Positions 1 through 13,511 are shown, counted from the stretch's first letter. The stretch is 64,000 nt of DNA from Nannochloropsis oceanica (GCA_004519485.1 CP038130.1:1258574-1322573), one strand, 5' to 3'. The notes: generated by a model from the sequence alone, not told the origin. Numbers and translations are program-made.

Positions 1-3000
1 CAAAAGGGAGACACATTTTCAGCCGCCGTCCGCCTCCCCACTTTCGCCCTCCAAGACCTCTATACCGACCAAGCCCTCTTTTCCCACATCGCGAAGGCTG
101 GCGACCACACCGGAGGGCGGGGGGAAGGCCTTGACGCGAATCCCTCTGGAGAAAGCAGGCATATTTTCGACCTATCGTTTATCACCTCCCCTAAATCCAC
201 GTCGGTTCGAATTCGAACGCGGCCGCTGGACTTGGTCTACAACCGCGGATGGCTGGCGCAAGTGCTCCTCATCCTCCGTCCTTCTCCCGACCTGGCCGAG
301 GCTCTCGCCCAGCAAGCAGTCGAGAATATCGCCAAGGCAACAGCGGTCGTCACTTCTGACGTGCTAGGGAAGGTGGGTTTGGTCGCGGATATTGAGATTG
401 CGGCGCCGCGGATTTTCGTTCCGTTGGCGGAAACGGTCGATAAGGGCTTCCTTTTACTGGACACGGGCCACTTGGCGTTCAAGGGAGGGACCAAAGCCGG
501 AGATCCTTCGTCGAGTGAATGGGAGCTGAGGTTGAGTAGGATTCAGAGCCGGCTCTGGAGGAGGAAGGGGGAGTGGTTGCGGGTGAGGGAGGGGGGAAAG
601 GAGGGGGGGATGGAGGGAGCGGGGCAGTTGGTTGAGCCGTTTGAGATCTGCTTGACGATGGCGATTAGGGGAGAGGGAGGGTGGGAAAGGGAGGTACCGG
701 ATATGGCAGTGACGACCACGTTGCGGCCTTGCATTCGGGGGATTTTCTCGCCGTCGCGGTTGAAAACTTTGTTGGCCATTGTGACAAACCTGGGCCTGCC
801 GGTGGTGGAGGAGGATGACGAGGAAGGGGGGGAGGGAGGGAGGGGTGGGGGGCCGGCGATGCTTCTGGGCGAGTCAGCCATGCAGACGCATCGGATGATG
901 GCGGGGGAAGGAGGAGAGAGAGGAAGAGGGGGAGGAGCAGGAGGAGCAGGAGGATCTGGAGGAGGGGTGAAAAAGCTAACGATGATGAGTGGGAGCCCAT
1001 CGCGCGCGAGGACAGGCACGGCTGTGGCTCCTCTTCCTCCTGCTGTCCCCGGGCGACCAGCAGCCACTGCAGGGGCAGAAGACGCAACCGTGCTGGTGGA
1101 TCCTCTTCATAAGAATATGACGGTTCAAGTCGATATCCCTTCACTGGTGCTGGAGCTGCGAGCCGACAACGAGGGAGGGAGAGAGGGAAGGAAGGGGGAC
1201 GACGCCAATCGTTTGTTCATGGTGGCGATGGAGAGGTTCAAGCTGGACTATATGGCGCGGGCTTACGACACGGCATTAGAGGTAGCCCTGGGAGCAATGT
1301 CGATTGAAAAACTGGCTTTGAAGGAGGAAGGGGGAACGCGGCGCTTCCTCGCTCATTCCTCCTCCTCCACTGCCTCCACCCTTCCCTCCCTCGTACCCCT
1401 GGCCGACAAGGGCCAGGATGCGCTGGTGCATTTCCACATGTCTACGTACGAGGACCGGGGAAAGGCCCCCGCCTACCCCGGGTATGATCGTGTCCTCGAT
1501 CTCACGTTCGCCACGCTCGACCTCAAGTGTGACCCGCACTCGATTCGCCTCCTCGCTCCTTTCTACGGTGCGTTGATGCGCTTTGACGAAGAGCTGGCCC
1601 CCGCTCTCTCCCCCCCGCCCGCCCTCCCTGTCAAACGCACCTTGTCGGTAGCCAGCGATGCCACCTCTCAGGTGTCCAGGCGCGCCCAAGAACTGACTTC
1701 ACGTGCGGCGGCGATCGCAGCAGCCGCCGCCGCCGCCGCAGTGCAGCAGAATGAGGAAGGGAAGACGATGCGGGTCACCGCCGCATTGGAGAGGGTGAGT
1801 CTCGAGCTCTTGACGGGTGAGCGTCGGCCGGTCATTATGGCCGAGCTGGGTGGGCTAACGTCGGAGGTGGATATGGGAGGAGGAGGAGGAGGAGGAGGAG
1901 GAGGAGAGGGGGAGGGAGGGGGCATGGTGGTGAAGGTTGCATTGCAGACTTTTGAAGTGACGGATACACAACCCGAGTCGAGGCAGAACGCGATCAGGAA
2001 GTTAATTTGTCCAAAACATGGCGTGGCTGAAGTCGCGGACGAGGACGAGGACGAGGATGAGGAGGATGAGGGGGAGGGAGGGAGGGGGGGGGGGGGGGGG
2101 GGGGGTCGCGAATGGGGTGAGGAGGAAGCCGCTGTTGGTGGCGGAGGTGAAGGAGGATAAGGTGACGAATGTCTATGACATTGATGTCGGCCTCGAGGAT
2201 TTCACATTGAACATCCTGGTGGAGGCCCTTATGGCTTCCGTTGACGTGACGCTCGAATCAGTCAATGCGCTGATGGACGTCCTCGCCGCGGGGACCCCCC
2301 CTCCCCTCCCGCCCTCTTCCTCGGTGCCGATGGATGGAGCCGCCCCTGAATCTCCTCTTGGTGCCCTCCCTGTCTCCTTCTCACTCCCTTCTTTGTTCCC
2401 TTCTTCTTCCTTTCATTCCCCTCTTCGCGTGCGGGGCGTCGGACCGGTGATGGAGGCGATTGGGGAGGGAGCGGGGGAGGACGAGGAAGAGGGGGAGGAT
2501 GGGTTAGATCACACTCGTCTCTCTGCCTCGGCCTTGCAATCGCTTACGCTCGAGGAGGAAAGGAGGGAAGGAGGGGGGGCGGCGCCGATGGGGCTGCGGG
2601 TGATGGTGCGTTTAGTGAACCCAGGATTAATTTTAATTGAAAATGCGAGGAATTTTGACTCTCGGGCTGTATCCCTTCGGGGTACTTTCCATGTGCTATA
2701 TGCGGTGAAGTACGAGGGAGGGGTCGGGGGAGGAGGGGGGGGAGGGGAGGGGAGCACGGAGACGATCCATGTGGATGCGCAGGGGCTCGAGGCCTTTGTT
2801 GACGTAGTTCGGGGGGGAGGTAGGGGAGGGTGGGGAGGGATTGAGGGAGGCAGGAAGGGGAAAGGACCGGTGCAGATCGTGACGCCGTTTGCGGTGGGCA
2901 TCCATATTAAGAAGCAGTCTGAGCAGGCAAAGCTTTTGATTAGCGAGATGATCGGCAATGTGGATAGGGTGCTGATGCGCGTCGCTTACCACGACGTTCG

Positions 3001-6000
3001 TCTCGTGCAAGGGATTCTGACTGGGTTAGGGGAGGCGTTTGCGCGCTACGCAGAAGCAACCACCCTATCAACTTCTGCGGCTGCGGCTGCGGCCGCGGCC
3101 GCTGCTGAGGAAGGGGGAGCAGGAGGTGGGGTGAGGAGGGAGGGAGGGGGAGAGGAAATTCTTGGGCCAGTGGTGGACGCAGACACGGGAGGGGATGAGT
3201 ACGAGCCTGTAGCGGACCTGGAGGAGGGAGGGAAGGAGGGAGGAGAGGATGGAGGGGGAAGTAGCGTGGCGGTACAGAGACGGGCCCAGGTACAGGCGAG
3301 TGTGAATCTGGATGTGTTGGAGGGCGAGGAGGAAGAGGCGGAGGAGGAAGGGATGACGTTGGGGCTGACGGCGGCCGATGAGGAATTGATGGATACGAAG
3401 AGCACATCGGTGACGAAAACCACTCTGGATGTAGCGGGCATCGAAATCTTGTTTATCAACGATTATGATGGGAGGGAGCAACGGGTGATGGAGATCAGTG
3501 TGGAGAAGCTGCATTTGGCCCTTGAGCAATGCGCAGATGCTTACAAGGGAGAGGGAGGGGTGTTGTTGCAAGCACGGTTCTTCAACCCCGAGGTGATGTT
3601 TTGGGAGCCGGTGCTGGAGCCGTGGGAGGCACGGGTGAAGGTCTGGACGGAGGCAAGTGGGATAGTGTTGAGTGTAGGTACGTCCCGCTTGCTCTATGTG
3701 GATGTGACGGAGGCGTTTATTCGGACACTGAGTCGGACGCACAGCCTGCTGTTGAGTGTCTCCTCCTCCTCTTCCTCCTCCTCCTCCTCCTCCTCCTCTT
3801 CTGATGGTGGCAGTAGCGGCAATCCATCGGTCTCGACGATGACCGGTGCCCCTTCCACCACCTTGCTCCTTCCTTCCTCTTCCATCGCCGCCTCCTCCCC
3901 CTCTCTCAGTACTATCGGTGCGGCTCAGTATCTTTTCACAAACAAAACGGGTCTCGAGCTCGTCGTGGAAGCCCCCTCCTCCTTCTCCACTTCCCCCTCC
4001 CCTGCCTCAACCAGCAGTAGTAACGGCATTCTCGTCCCTCCCAACGTGACTGTGGCCCTGGACCTAAAAGAAGGTGGGCTCGGCCGCGCCTTTTCCCGCG
4101 GCGTCTCCGAAGTGGCCAACAACAGCAACGGTAGCACCAGCAGCAGCATTCGTAGCAGTCCCATGGTCAACGTTTCATTTACTGACGCCCTCGGGAAGGA
4201 TCGTAGGCCCCTTCAGAAACTCAAAACGGACGTGCCCGGCGTCTTCATCTATCCGCTCAAGCCTACAGTAGAACCAAAGAAAGCATACGCACAACCGGTG
4301 GTGGAAGAAACGTGGGAAAACGAACGCTCTGACTGCTTGACGTGTCGCTGGCGCTCGCCCTTCTTGCCCGCGGACCGTGGTCGGTGGTCGGACGAACAAG
4401 GGAAGAGGGAGAGGAGCAGGGAGAGCATCGCATTGCCGGGGCCGGAGTGGATGTGGCTGGATGACTGGCATGTGGACATGGGCCTGGGGGAGGTAGGGAC
4501 GGAAATTGATATGGAGGGATGGACGTATGGCATCGAGTTTGCCGGGTTCACGCTCAATAGGATCAAGCGGACACACCGGGATATGGACGGGGTGAGAAGG
4601 AGGAGGTGGATCCGGACAAGAGTGCCCCTCCCACCTGCCCTGGACGATCCCGCGCGGCCGTTGAGCGTGGCGTGGCGTGTCAATCTCTTGCCAGATGGGC
4701 GGACAGAGCTGTCGGTGGAGACGACCGTGCAGCTGGTCAATGAAACTGATGTGGCTCTCGAAGTACTGGCTGTCACGGATCCTGCCCTCCCTCCCCACCC
4801 TGTGGATCCCATCCCTCCTCAGAGCACTCTCTGCCTTCCCCTCCTTCTCGCCTATGCCAGCACCGTTCGTATCCGCCCCATGTCCCTGGAAGTCAATATT
4901 GATGGCGAGGGGGGGGATCGATCGCCCTATCAGTGGTCCGAGCCATTCCTTGTGGACCGCGGGACAGGTGCTGTTGAAGAAGTAGTTGTCTGCCCTCCCT
5001 CCTCATCCTCCCCCAAACCTTCCCCAGTGTGTGTAGTGGTCGACGCCATCGTCACAAGCGCCGGGTTCAAGTCCATCTTCCTTCGCCCTCCCTTCCTGTT
5101 CGAAAATCTCCTCCCTTGTCATGTGTGGGTGTCCGTTTCACCCCACGACAAAGAGCTCCACACCCGCCTCATCGCCCCAGGGGCGAAAGCCGGCGTGCTC
5201 AGTAAGGAGCCCCAAATTTCCCAATCTGTCCGCATCCGCCTGGCGCCCAACGGCGGTCGAAGGCAAGGGCATAAAAGCAGCAACTGCAGCAGCAGCTTGA
5301 CTTGTGGTGGGTATGAATGGTCGCAAGAATGCGAGTTAGGGGGCATTCCAGGTAAATTCCAGAACCTGAAGCCTTTCGTCCTGCCCAATCACCTGACGGG
5401 AGAGGAGGTGGGGGTGACAGGATGGGTGGTGCGAGTGCCAGGATCGCAAGTGCGGCTGCAGATGGCTATGTTTGTCAGGTGTTGGATCGTGGATAGGACG
5501 GGTTTAAATCTCGGGTTTTGCGAGGACCCCAAAAAGATTCAGTCCCAGGGAGGGAAGGGGCTGGGGAGGGCGCGCAGTCGGCTGTCGCTGCCGGCGTCGT
5601 TTAGTGGACGGGGAGTAGGCAAAGGGAGAGAAGGGGAAAGAGGAGGAAGGTGGGGGGCAGGGAGGGGAGGAGGAGTGATGAGTTTTGTGCCACCATTGGT
5701 CCAGATCGTGGAAGTGCAGGTGGAGGGCGCGAAGGAGGGAGGGAGGGTGGGAGGAGGGGATTACGAGGTAAGGGTGGTGGATAATGGCAGTGAGATATAC
5801 ACGGACCGGCCTTGTGTGTTTGTGAATCTGCCGGCAAGGTTGAGGAGGAAAACGGCCTTGCTGACCCCCAATGGAGATCGAGGGAGGGAAGGGGGGAGGG
5901 TGGTATCATTCAAGGTGACGGAGGAGGCCGAGGTCTACTTGTTGTACGACATGAGTGGAGGAGGAAGGAGGGAGGGACCGCCCGGATGGGTAGAGGAGGA

Positions 6001-9000
6001 GGGGTGGAGAAAAGTGGAGGAGCTGCCGATGATTGTTGTCAATACGCAGCGGCATGAAGAAGGAGTGCTCAAATTCCAGCCGTATCGGAAGTATGTGGGG
6101 AAAATGGAGCATGTGGTATTGGGTGGGAATGCGGATGAAAGAAAGGAGGGAATGCGGAAGGGGAGGGGGAGTCGGAATAATAATTATGTGGTAGTGGTGG
6201 TGCAGCAGCCGGCTGGAGGGGAGTGTGGGGTAGGAGGGGGAGGAGGGAGGGGGGGAAGGAGGGGGTTTGCCGAGGCAGCGTCCACTGTGTTGGTTCCGTC
6301 GGCATCCGAGATGGAAGAGGAAATGGACGAGGAGGAGGAGGAGGAAGGGGAAATGGGCATGTTGTTATACGACCCGCGAAAGGTCAAGAAAGTGAGTGTG
6401 TGCGTGGGGGAGGATGTGGGGACGTGGTCCAAGCCTTTGGATGTGGAAGGGGTTGTGGACCGAGGCGTTTTCGATGTATCGGGGGAGGACATGTCGTATG
6501 AGCTCTCCCTCTTCATCAGTGTCTGTCCGGGTGTGTTTGGGCAGACGAAGCTCGTGACTGTGGGCCCGCGATTCGTGATTGTCAATTGCATGGATGAGGA
6601 CGTATGGTTGCGGCAAGCAGGGGTGGAGGATTGTCCCCCCCTCCTGCTCAAGGCACGAGGAAGGACGCCGTTTTACTATGCCTCGAAGCAGGTGCAGAAG
6701 CGGAGGGAGATGCAGATCATGATACCCGGCAAGACAGGATGGTCGTATGGAGGAGTGGGGCTGGAGAATGTGGGCGGAACGGCGGTGTTGCTGCCTGAAG
6801 AGGGAGACCCGAGGAGGAGGGCGCCGACAGTGGTGCACGTGGAAGTGAAATTGGGGGAGGGGGAGGAGGAGTGTGCGGTGGTTGCTGCGCTCTGGAAGCC
6901 CCGGCCGGTCGACCCTCCTTTGTATGCGGTCCACAATTACACGCCTTTTGAGGTGCATTTGGTGCAGCTGGATGTGCGGAGGACGAAGCCACGATGGGTG
7001 CTTCCCCCGGGGCAGACCACCAGGTATGGGTGGGAATATCCCTGTCTCCGCCACGTCCTGTTCCTCCGTCTCTTCAACCCGAAGCTGCCGGAGAAAAAGT
7101 TTTGTTGCGAGATGTACCTGGACAAGGTTCTCGATGGCGAGGTGATGGACATGGGCAAAGGCCACGGGAAGATTTATTTGAAGGTGCTCGCGGACAACGG
7201 GAGCAAGGTGCTGAAGATTGTGACGAGTAAAAGTATGTTGCGTCCGCCAAAGCTGCCGTCCCAGCGGGAGTTTACGTTCCGGATGGCTCTGCCAGGGGTG
7301 GGATTGAGTCTTGTGGGGGGAGATGAGGAGGAGGGACGGAGGGAGATCGGCTTCGTGCTTGTAAAGGAGTTGTTTGTCGAATACTTGCAGAGCACGAGGG
7401 AGAGGGAAGTTGAGGTGAAGGTCAAGAGTGTGCAACTAGACAATCATGTCAGAAATGCGATTTTCCCCGTCATTTTGTGCCCGAGGACGACGTGTAAGGA
7501 TGGCGAGAACTTCATACACTTTTCGTTGTTGGCTGAGACAACAACACGGTGCGCTGCTGCAACCTCGTCCTCCACTGCTGCTACGAATACGACGACCACC
7601 CACCACACAATCCGCTATTTGGCTCTGCGGGTGCTGGCAATGGACTTGCAACTCGACCTGCGCTCCCTCCTTCGGTACCTTCACTTCGCTCAGGTTAGTT
7701 GGGGGGGGGGAGGGAAAAGGAGAGAGGGAGGGTAAGGCGCGATGATCATTTACCATAATTTTCTCATGCACCTTACAGTATTTCATATTCTCTTTTTTAA
7801 CGCTACCTTCATGCCCTCCCTCCCTCCTCCTCCATCACAGCAACTTGTTTTCCTGGACTATGACCGAGCCAGCGCTGAACTCCACCCGTATCGCTTTGTC
7901 AACAACCTTCGTTCCTTCTTCTCGTACGCCGAACCTTTGCCATGGGTAGATGTGTCCCAGACGTGCCAGAGTGTGACAAACACACGAGTGTATTATGAGC
8001 GAATAGACCTGCATCCGCTGTCGGTGGCTTTATCGTTTGCTCAGACGGTGGCGGACGAGAAAGGTGTGGGCGTTGGGCGGAATGTCATGGAGGTGGTGAA
8101 GAATCTGGCCTCGATCAGCAGGGCCCCCTTGCAGCTGAAGAGCTTCCAGGTGGAGCATGCCATGGAGACGCCCGTGAGTTTTACTCACATAGTCGTAGCG
8201 CATTATAAGAGGCAGGCCTTCGCGCAGATCTTGACGATTGCAGGTAGTTTGTCCACATTGGGCAGTCCTGTGGATTTGGTGACGAGCGTGGGAACGGGCG
8301 TGAAGGACTTTTTTTACGAGCCCATTAATGGCCTCGTGCATTCGCCCAAGGTATGTCTATTGTCTTTTGTATGTACTGCTCTCGTTGCGGGTTTGGTACA
8401 TGACATCCGGAGGTAGCACGCACCTCTCAACCCTCCTTTCCCTTCTTCCTCCCTCCTTTCCTCACTCGGCCATTCCAGGAATTCGCCAAGGGCCTTAAGA
8501 GAGGCACTACCTCTCTCCTCAAAGGTGTCGTGTCCGGTGCTCTTAATAGCGTGGCAGGGGTTGGTGACTCGCTCAATCGAAATGTGGCGTTGCTGGCGGC
8601 TGATCGCGAGTACACAGCCGCACGGGAGCAGAGGCGTCAGGCTGCTACGGCGGGAGGGACGGGTCTGGTGGATGGACTGATAGGAGGAGGGGAGAGTGTG
8701 GTTAGGGGCTTCACCGACGGGATCTCGGGTGTGTTCTTGGCGCCGGTAAAGGAGGCGAGGACGGGGGGGGTAGGTGGGTTTTTGAAGGGTGTGGGCAAGG
8801 GGGTAGTGGGCTTGGCCGTCAAGCCTCTGGTAGGGGTGTCCGATGCTGTAGTGAGTGTGATCCAGGGCGCGAGCCAGGCGGCACAGGACTTGGAGGCGCA
8901 TGTACCGGTCAGGCCTCGCAGGGCGTTGCCCCGTCTGTCGGTGACGGGCCGGAAGGTCCTCACCGATTACTCGGCAGGGGCGGCGCGGGTGCAGGAGGAT

Positions 9001-9960
9001 ATGGAGGTGGGTGATTCTTACGTATGCCATGTATCGCTGGAGAACGAAGGAAAGGACGTGATCTTTACGGATAAGTACCTGTCGGTCGTCAATCTCGCCA
9101 AGGGGGGGTCGGTTTGGAAGCATCCCTGGAGGGACTTTGCTTGGTGTGAGGTGACAAAGGAGTCGAGGGAGGGAGGGAGGGCGGGGGGAAGCGGGAGGGA
9201 CCGGGGAATTTGGTTGCACATGTATCGGAACGATAATGAGAGCAAAGGAACGCTCTTGCAGGTGGCGGGGGAAGAGGTGTGGGAAATTTATGGGGAGCTG
9301 TGGCGGCATCGGAGTAAGATGGGGAATGGCTCGATGATGAAGAGCGTGGAGGCCTTACAGCAGGAGGAGGGGGTTGTGGAGAGTGGGGGGGGAAGAAGGG
9401 ACGTGGGGGGTGGGCTGGTTGATGGATACCGGTTCGGCGACAAGAATGATCAGGATTTGAGGTGTCGGAAGTTGAGGAGTTGGGAGATTGTGGCGCGGGC
9501 AAAGGACAGGCTGACTAAAGCGTGGACAACGTGGCCGGAATTGGACGACGCGGTGTGGAAGGTTATAAACGATTGGACGAAGAACCATTGGGGGCCATGG
9601 AATTATAGGAAATGCATGGCGTTGGTTTTGATCAACAAGAGTACGGGTGGGGTCCAGTTGGAGGGGATGCAATTCAGGGATGGATCGGAGGTACATGTGA
9701 TCGAGAGTCACTTGTTTGATACGGATTCGCGTGTGCTGGCGCCGGGTGGGGCGGTATTGATTTTCGCATGGTCCCATATTCCGACTGTGGTGAAGCAGGC
9801 GCATATCGCCCTACGAATGGAGACGACGGCGTTCAAAGGGGAATTTACTGATAAGTCAGCCTCGTTGCAGGCGCGGCCGGGGGGTGACGTGTCATTTGTG
9901 GAGAAAACCCGAAAGTCGACGTATGTCAAGTATGTGGTCGTGGTACGAGAGCAGCGATGA
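1..9960 (+). CDS. VPS13: VPS13-family bridge-like lipid transfer protein, 3' part
   Basis: The reading frame is open from base 1, so the gene starts upstream of the window. VPS13 proteins are rod-shaped lipid channels at membrane contact sites. About 3,230 codons are visible. Seen: a VPS13-like N-terminal stretch (PLDLVYNRGW near base 220), long beta-rich repeats, a SHR-BD/VAB-like part (about 4300-6800), then the C-terminal signature around GLKRGTTSLLKGVV at 8491, typical of the VPS13 C region. Exons: 1-7693, 7841-8350, 8479-9960; both introns (7694-7840, 8351-8478) are GT-AG and phase 0 on each side. Between about 2,000 and 2,110 the frame shifts within a 22-G run (separate entry). Gly/Glu/Ser-rich low-complexity insertions are frequent. 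The last ~160 residues, after the PH-like part, form an extra beta-rich segment I do not recognise. Family assignment is firm; the orthologue class is not settled. Confidence 0.88.
2084..2105 (+). other. G22 homopolymer where the VPS13 frame switches
   Basis: A run of 22 G inside the VPS13 coding region. Upstream coding (acidic DEDEDEDEEDE stretch) is in frame 1; downstream coding (from KPLLVAEVKEDKV) is in frame 2. The frame-1 reading ends at a stop at 2160, while the frame-2 reading then stays open for 5.6 kb. No convincing splice pair bridges the junction. An assembly or sequencing length error in the homopolymer is the simplest reading; real polymorphism or slippage is possible. Confidence 0.85.
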
Positions 9961-10720
9961 GCGAGTTGGATGAGGGTGGGAATGGGAAAAAAAGAAGAGC
10001 GGAGGGAGGAGTCGATCAAGGAATTGAGAGAATATTGCGATGGGGGTAAGAATTAATAATGCTGTCGTGCAGGGGATAAGGGAGAAAGAGGTATTGTACA
10101 TGCCACGGGGTTTCAAAACGATGGGTTGAGAGTTTGACGACATACGTTTTATGTGAAAAGACAGGGAAAAGATAGCATTATTATGTAAGAAGAATTAAGA
10201 AGCCAAAGGACGGGGGGAAAAGATATAGAATATACAATAGTTTTTGGATTAAAACCTCCCCGCTCCTCAAGCATTAATTTGTGTCCCTTATGGAATCTCT
10301 CCAGACACACATGGAATCTCTCCAGACACCTACATCGCAAAACTGACAACATCTTGTTCTAACAAACCACAGACAACAGGGCCGTCCTGGCAGTCGTCGT
10401 GCATGGGCCACGACCTGATTCAGCGACACGTCTCGCAACCTCAACTCATGAGTCCCCATTCCCTCCCTCTCAACCCAAGCTCCCGTCTTTACAGCGCAGC
10501 ATTTCTTCCGAGACGTCTCTCACCTTCTCAACTACTTTCTCCTCTCTTTAGCAGCGTGCATCCGATCGCCCCGTCTGTGTGACTCTGGACGACTCGCTGC
10601 TTCCGCTGTAAGATTCACTAGCCTCCCCTATGCCCGCAGCAGCCGCCGCAACACCCTCTACACCAATCTTGACATTATCCAAAAGAAGACCAGCTCCAAC
10701 AACACTACAAGAATTCTAAG
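9961..10720. other. Intergenic region between VPS13 and the GTPBP-like gene
   Basis: No supported gene. It holds the VPS13 3' UTR (AT-richer 9,960-10,260) and the upstream region of the next gene. A 21-bp tandem duplication lies at 10290-10329. Confidence 0.5.
10290..10329. repeat. 21-bp unit, two tandem copies
   Basis: The unit atggaatctctccagacac plus two bases occurs at 10290 and again at 10311, with no mismatch in the shared 19 bases. Confidence 0.85.
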
Positions 10721-10854
10721 GTATGTCTCATTATCGACAAGTGTGCGAAGTACAGGCGGGTCAACGTAGGAGTGGTGTCGAGGGGCCTGGTAAACTCGCC
10801 CACAGTCGCGGCTTCCTGTCTTTTATCTGACTCTCGCCTTGTTGTCATACACAG
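10721..10854 (+). other. Probable 5' UTR intron of the GTPBP-like gene
   Basis: The donor AAG|GTATGT at 10721 and the acceptor CACAG ending at 10854 frame a 134-bp pyrimidine-containing segment 74 bp ahead of the start codon. No coding sequence flanks it, so it would be a leader intron. Only the consensus sites support this. Confidence 0.4.
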
Positions 10855-10928
10855 ACCCCGAAAAGCCAAGAGAAACCTAGCCTACTAAGTCTGCCACAGC
10901 TGCCACGCCAAGCACCACATCGGTCACC

Positions 10929-12872
10929 ATGGATAACGTCACGGAAAAGCTGCCGACCGCCCTCAGCCTCAAAAAAAACGAATACGATATCAATAAAGAA
11001 GTAGGCCCGTCCTCTGCCTCCTCTCCTCCTATAACCAATCTAAAGGAGCTTGTGCACGAGAGCGACGATGTTGACCGCTTTCTCCCCGCGGATCTTGAAG
11101 ATCATGCTGTTGACGATGAACATCCCACCTGCATGCCTTCGGAGATGGATGACGAGGATGTTCGTGTGGCAATGGTAAGTAAACCCTTTTTGTCATGTGT
11201 CATTCCAGATGTCGCGCTTTTTTTTCTCCAGTACCTTCGTGGACAGTATCACTTCCCGCAAAATCACAAGTGAATCTGTAAATGATAAACATGATAAACA
11301 GGCATATAATCTTAGCGCTCGAATCTCGGTACCCGACATCAATTTACAAAAAAACTACAGATTGGGAACGTGGACGCCGGCAAGTCTACCCTCATCGGTG
11401 TGCTCACCAACGCCATGCTTGACGACGGCCGCGGCTCCGCCCGTTCCCTCATCCTCAAGCACCGTCATGAGCAAGAGAATGGCCGCACATCCGCCGTCAC
11501 CATCGAACTCCTGGGCTACCGTAACTCAGGCGAACAAGTCCTCCCTTCCGGCCGCACCCAAACTAACCGCTGGCAAGAAATCGTGCGATCCTCAGGACGG
11601 ACCGTCACCCTCATTGACCTCTGCGGCCACGAACGCTATTTGAAAACAACCATCTTTGGACTCACAGGCTTGCTGCCCGACTTTGCGTTGCTGCTGGTAG
11701 GGAGCAACATGGGTGTCACCGTCATGACCCGGGAGCACATCTCCATTGCCTGCGCCCTCTCCATCCCCCTCGCCGTGGTGCTCACCAAAGTCGACATTGC
11801 TCCGGAACCTGTCCTGAAGCAAACCCGTCAAACCCTTGCCCGATACCTCCGCAAGAACAACAAGCTCCCGTACCCTATCAAGGACCTTTCGCAGGTAGAG
11901 GCGGCGGCTGACTCCCTCGCCTCGGATCGCGTCACTCCCGTCTTTGCCATCTCCAGCGTCACCGGCCAAGGGTTGGATCTTCTCCGAGCCTTTGTGTCGC
12001 GCTTGCGTCGCACCTCCCCACTCTACCAAGGCCTTTCCTCCGCCCCTTCACTCTCGTCCTGCCCTGATGCGCCCTCCATTCATATCCCTATCGACGGGGT
12101 CTACGAAGTGAAAGGCGTGGGGTTGGTAGTGGGAGGAACGATCTTGCGGGGACATGTGCGACCGAACCAAAGCCTTCTCCTGGGCCCTGATCGAGGTGGG
12201 GCGTTCGTTCCTCTGTCTGTGCGCAGCATTGAATGTCGACGACAGCCGGTCAAGGAAGCGAAGCAAGGGATGAGCATCACGTTTGCCGTGCGGTCTCTCA
12301 ATAAACGAGTAACCTTGAGAAGGTCTTACTTCAGAAAGGGAATGGTACTGGTCGGAGCGGAGGACAGACCGAGGCCAGTGAGGGATTTTCAGGCGTCCGT
12401 GGTAATTTTGCACCATGCCACGACGATGGCGAAGGGGTATGAACCTGTGCTACACATGGGAACCGTCAGACAAGCGGCGGAAATGACGGAGATATTAGGC
12501 GGGGAAGATGCGCTGCGGACGGGAAGTCGGGCGGAGGTGTTGTTTCATTTCAGGTATTTTGCCGAGTTCTTGGTCGTCGGATCCACGTTTTTGTTTCGAG
12601 AAGGCCGGGCGAAGGGCATCGGCAAAGTCTCCAAGTTGCTTTATCCGTCAGCCCAACCACCACCACCAGCAGCAGCAGCAACAACAACAGCAATAGCGGC
12701 AGCGGGCACCGGGATAGGGTCGTCTGCCTCTTCGACGTCGACCTCGTCCTCATCGCCAGCAGGAGTGTCAGCTGCAGGAGCAGCAGGAGCAGCAGGAGGA
12801 ACAGTGGGTGTGACAGGGGCGGCGAGGGCAGGAGAGGTAGAGATGGCGGCCGGTGTAGCAGTGCATGCGTGA
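10929..12872 (+). CDS. GTPBP1/GTPBP2-type translational GTPase
   Basis: Two exons: 10929-11174 and 11361-12872, with a phase-0 GT-AG intron (11175-11360), giving 585 aa. The splice joins an acidic N-terminal region directly to the P-loop, reading [20 protein letters not shown]. Motifs: G1 GNVDAGKST (~84), a switch I region with [13 protein letters not shown]3 DLCGHERY, G4 TKVD. These match the GTPBP1/2 family (EF-Tu superfamily proteins linked to mRNA surveillance and relief of stalled ribosomes) better than eEF1A or eEFSec. The beta-barrel domains II and III follow to about residue 510. The C-terminus is an Ala/Gly/Thr/Ser-rich tail without homology that I recognise. The ATG at 10929 follows GTCACC, a fair start context. 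GTPBP1 and GTPBP2 cannot be told apart here. Confidence 0.85.
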
Positions 12873-13511
12873 GGAGGGAAAGGGAACATGTGAAGGGGGG
12901 GGGTGTCTATTCGAGTGAGTGCTTAGTGTGAACGTATCAGACAAATGTGCTCTTGTTGCTCTAAGTGGTGTCGTTGAAAGCATTTAAACTACTTGTGTGG
13001 AAAGGAAAAGCAAAATGCAAAAAAGAGAGAAGTATAAATACATATGCACGAGACGACCCTTTAAAAGATAAGACAAAAAGAGAAAGAGGAGTGTAAGAAG
13101 GAAGCTTTCGAATGATTAGAAAGACGGGCCAATTGCGAGTGCTGAGCATTATTCAATTTTCTCACAAGCATGCTTTTGGAAAGTGACCGTGGAGGGTGAG
13201 AAGAAGAGAAGAACGAAAGGAAAGAGGGAGGAGGGAGATTGCTATATATATATAGACAAATCAAAGGAAAAGGATGCTACACCACTAACAAGAAGAAGAA
13301 TTCGACAAATAATAAAGACTGAAATTGGTGCCACGCTCCACTATTAATTTCTTTCTCAAAAGTTCTTCGCTCCACTAAGGCCCCACTTGCAATTTTGACC
13401 GATATCGAAAATCTTCGTCACCGTCCTCACTAATCTAAACCTACCTATTGATAAACTAATTCGTGGCCCTGCGGGTTAAAAGTAAAGCCAATGTTCTCCC
13501 CATCCTTCGAT
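12873..13511. other. Convergent intergenic region
   Basis: Lies between the ends of two converging genes. AT-richer, with a short (TA)n run near 13,245. No supported ORF; presumably both 3' UTRs. Confidence 0.5.

Noticed and set aside
199-225. Palindrome gttcgaattcgaac
   Set aside because: Lies in VPS13 coding sequence and is explained by codons for VRIRTR; no sign of a regulatory or tRNA role.
6365-7435. 356-codon minus-strand frame
   Set aside because: Antisense to well-conserved VPS13 coding sequence; composition (His/Pro/Leu-rich) is typical of a shadow frame.
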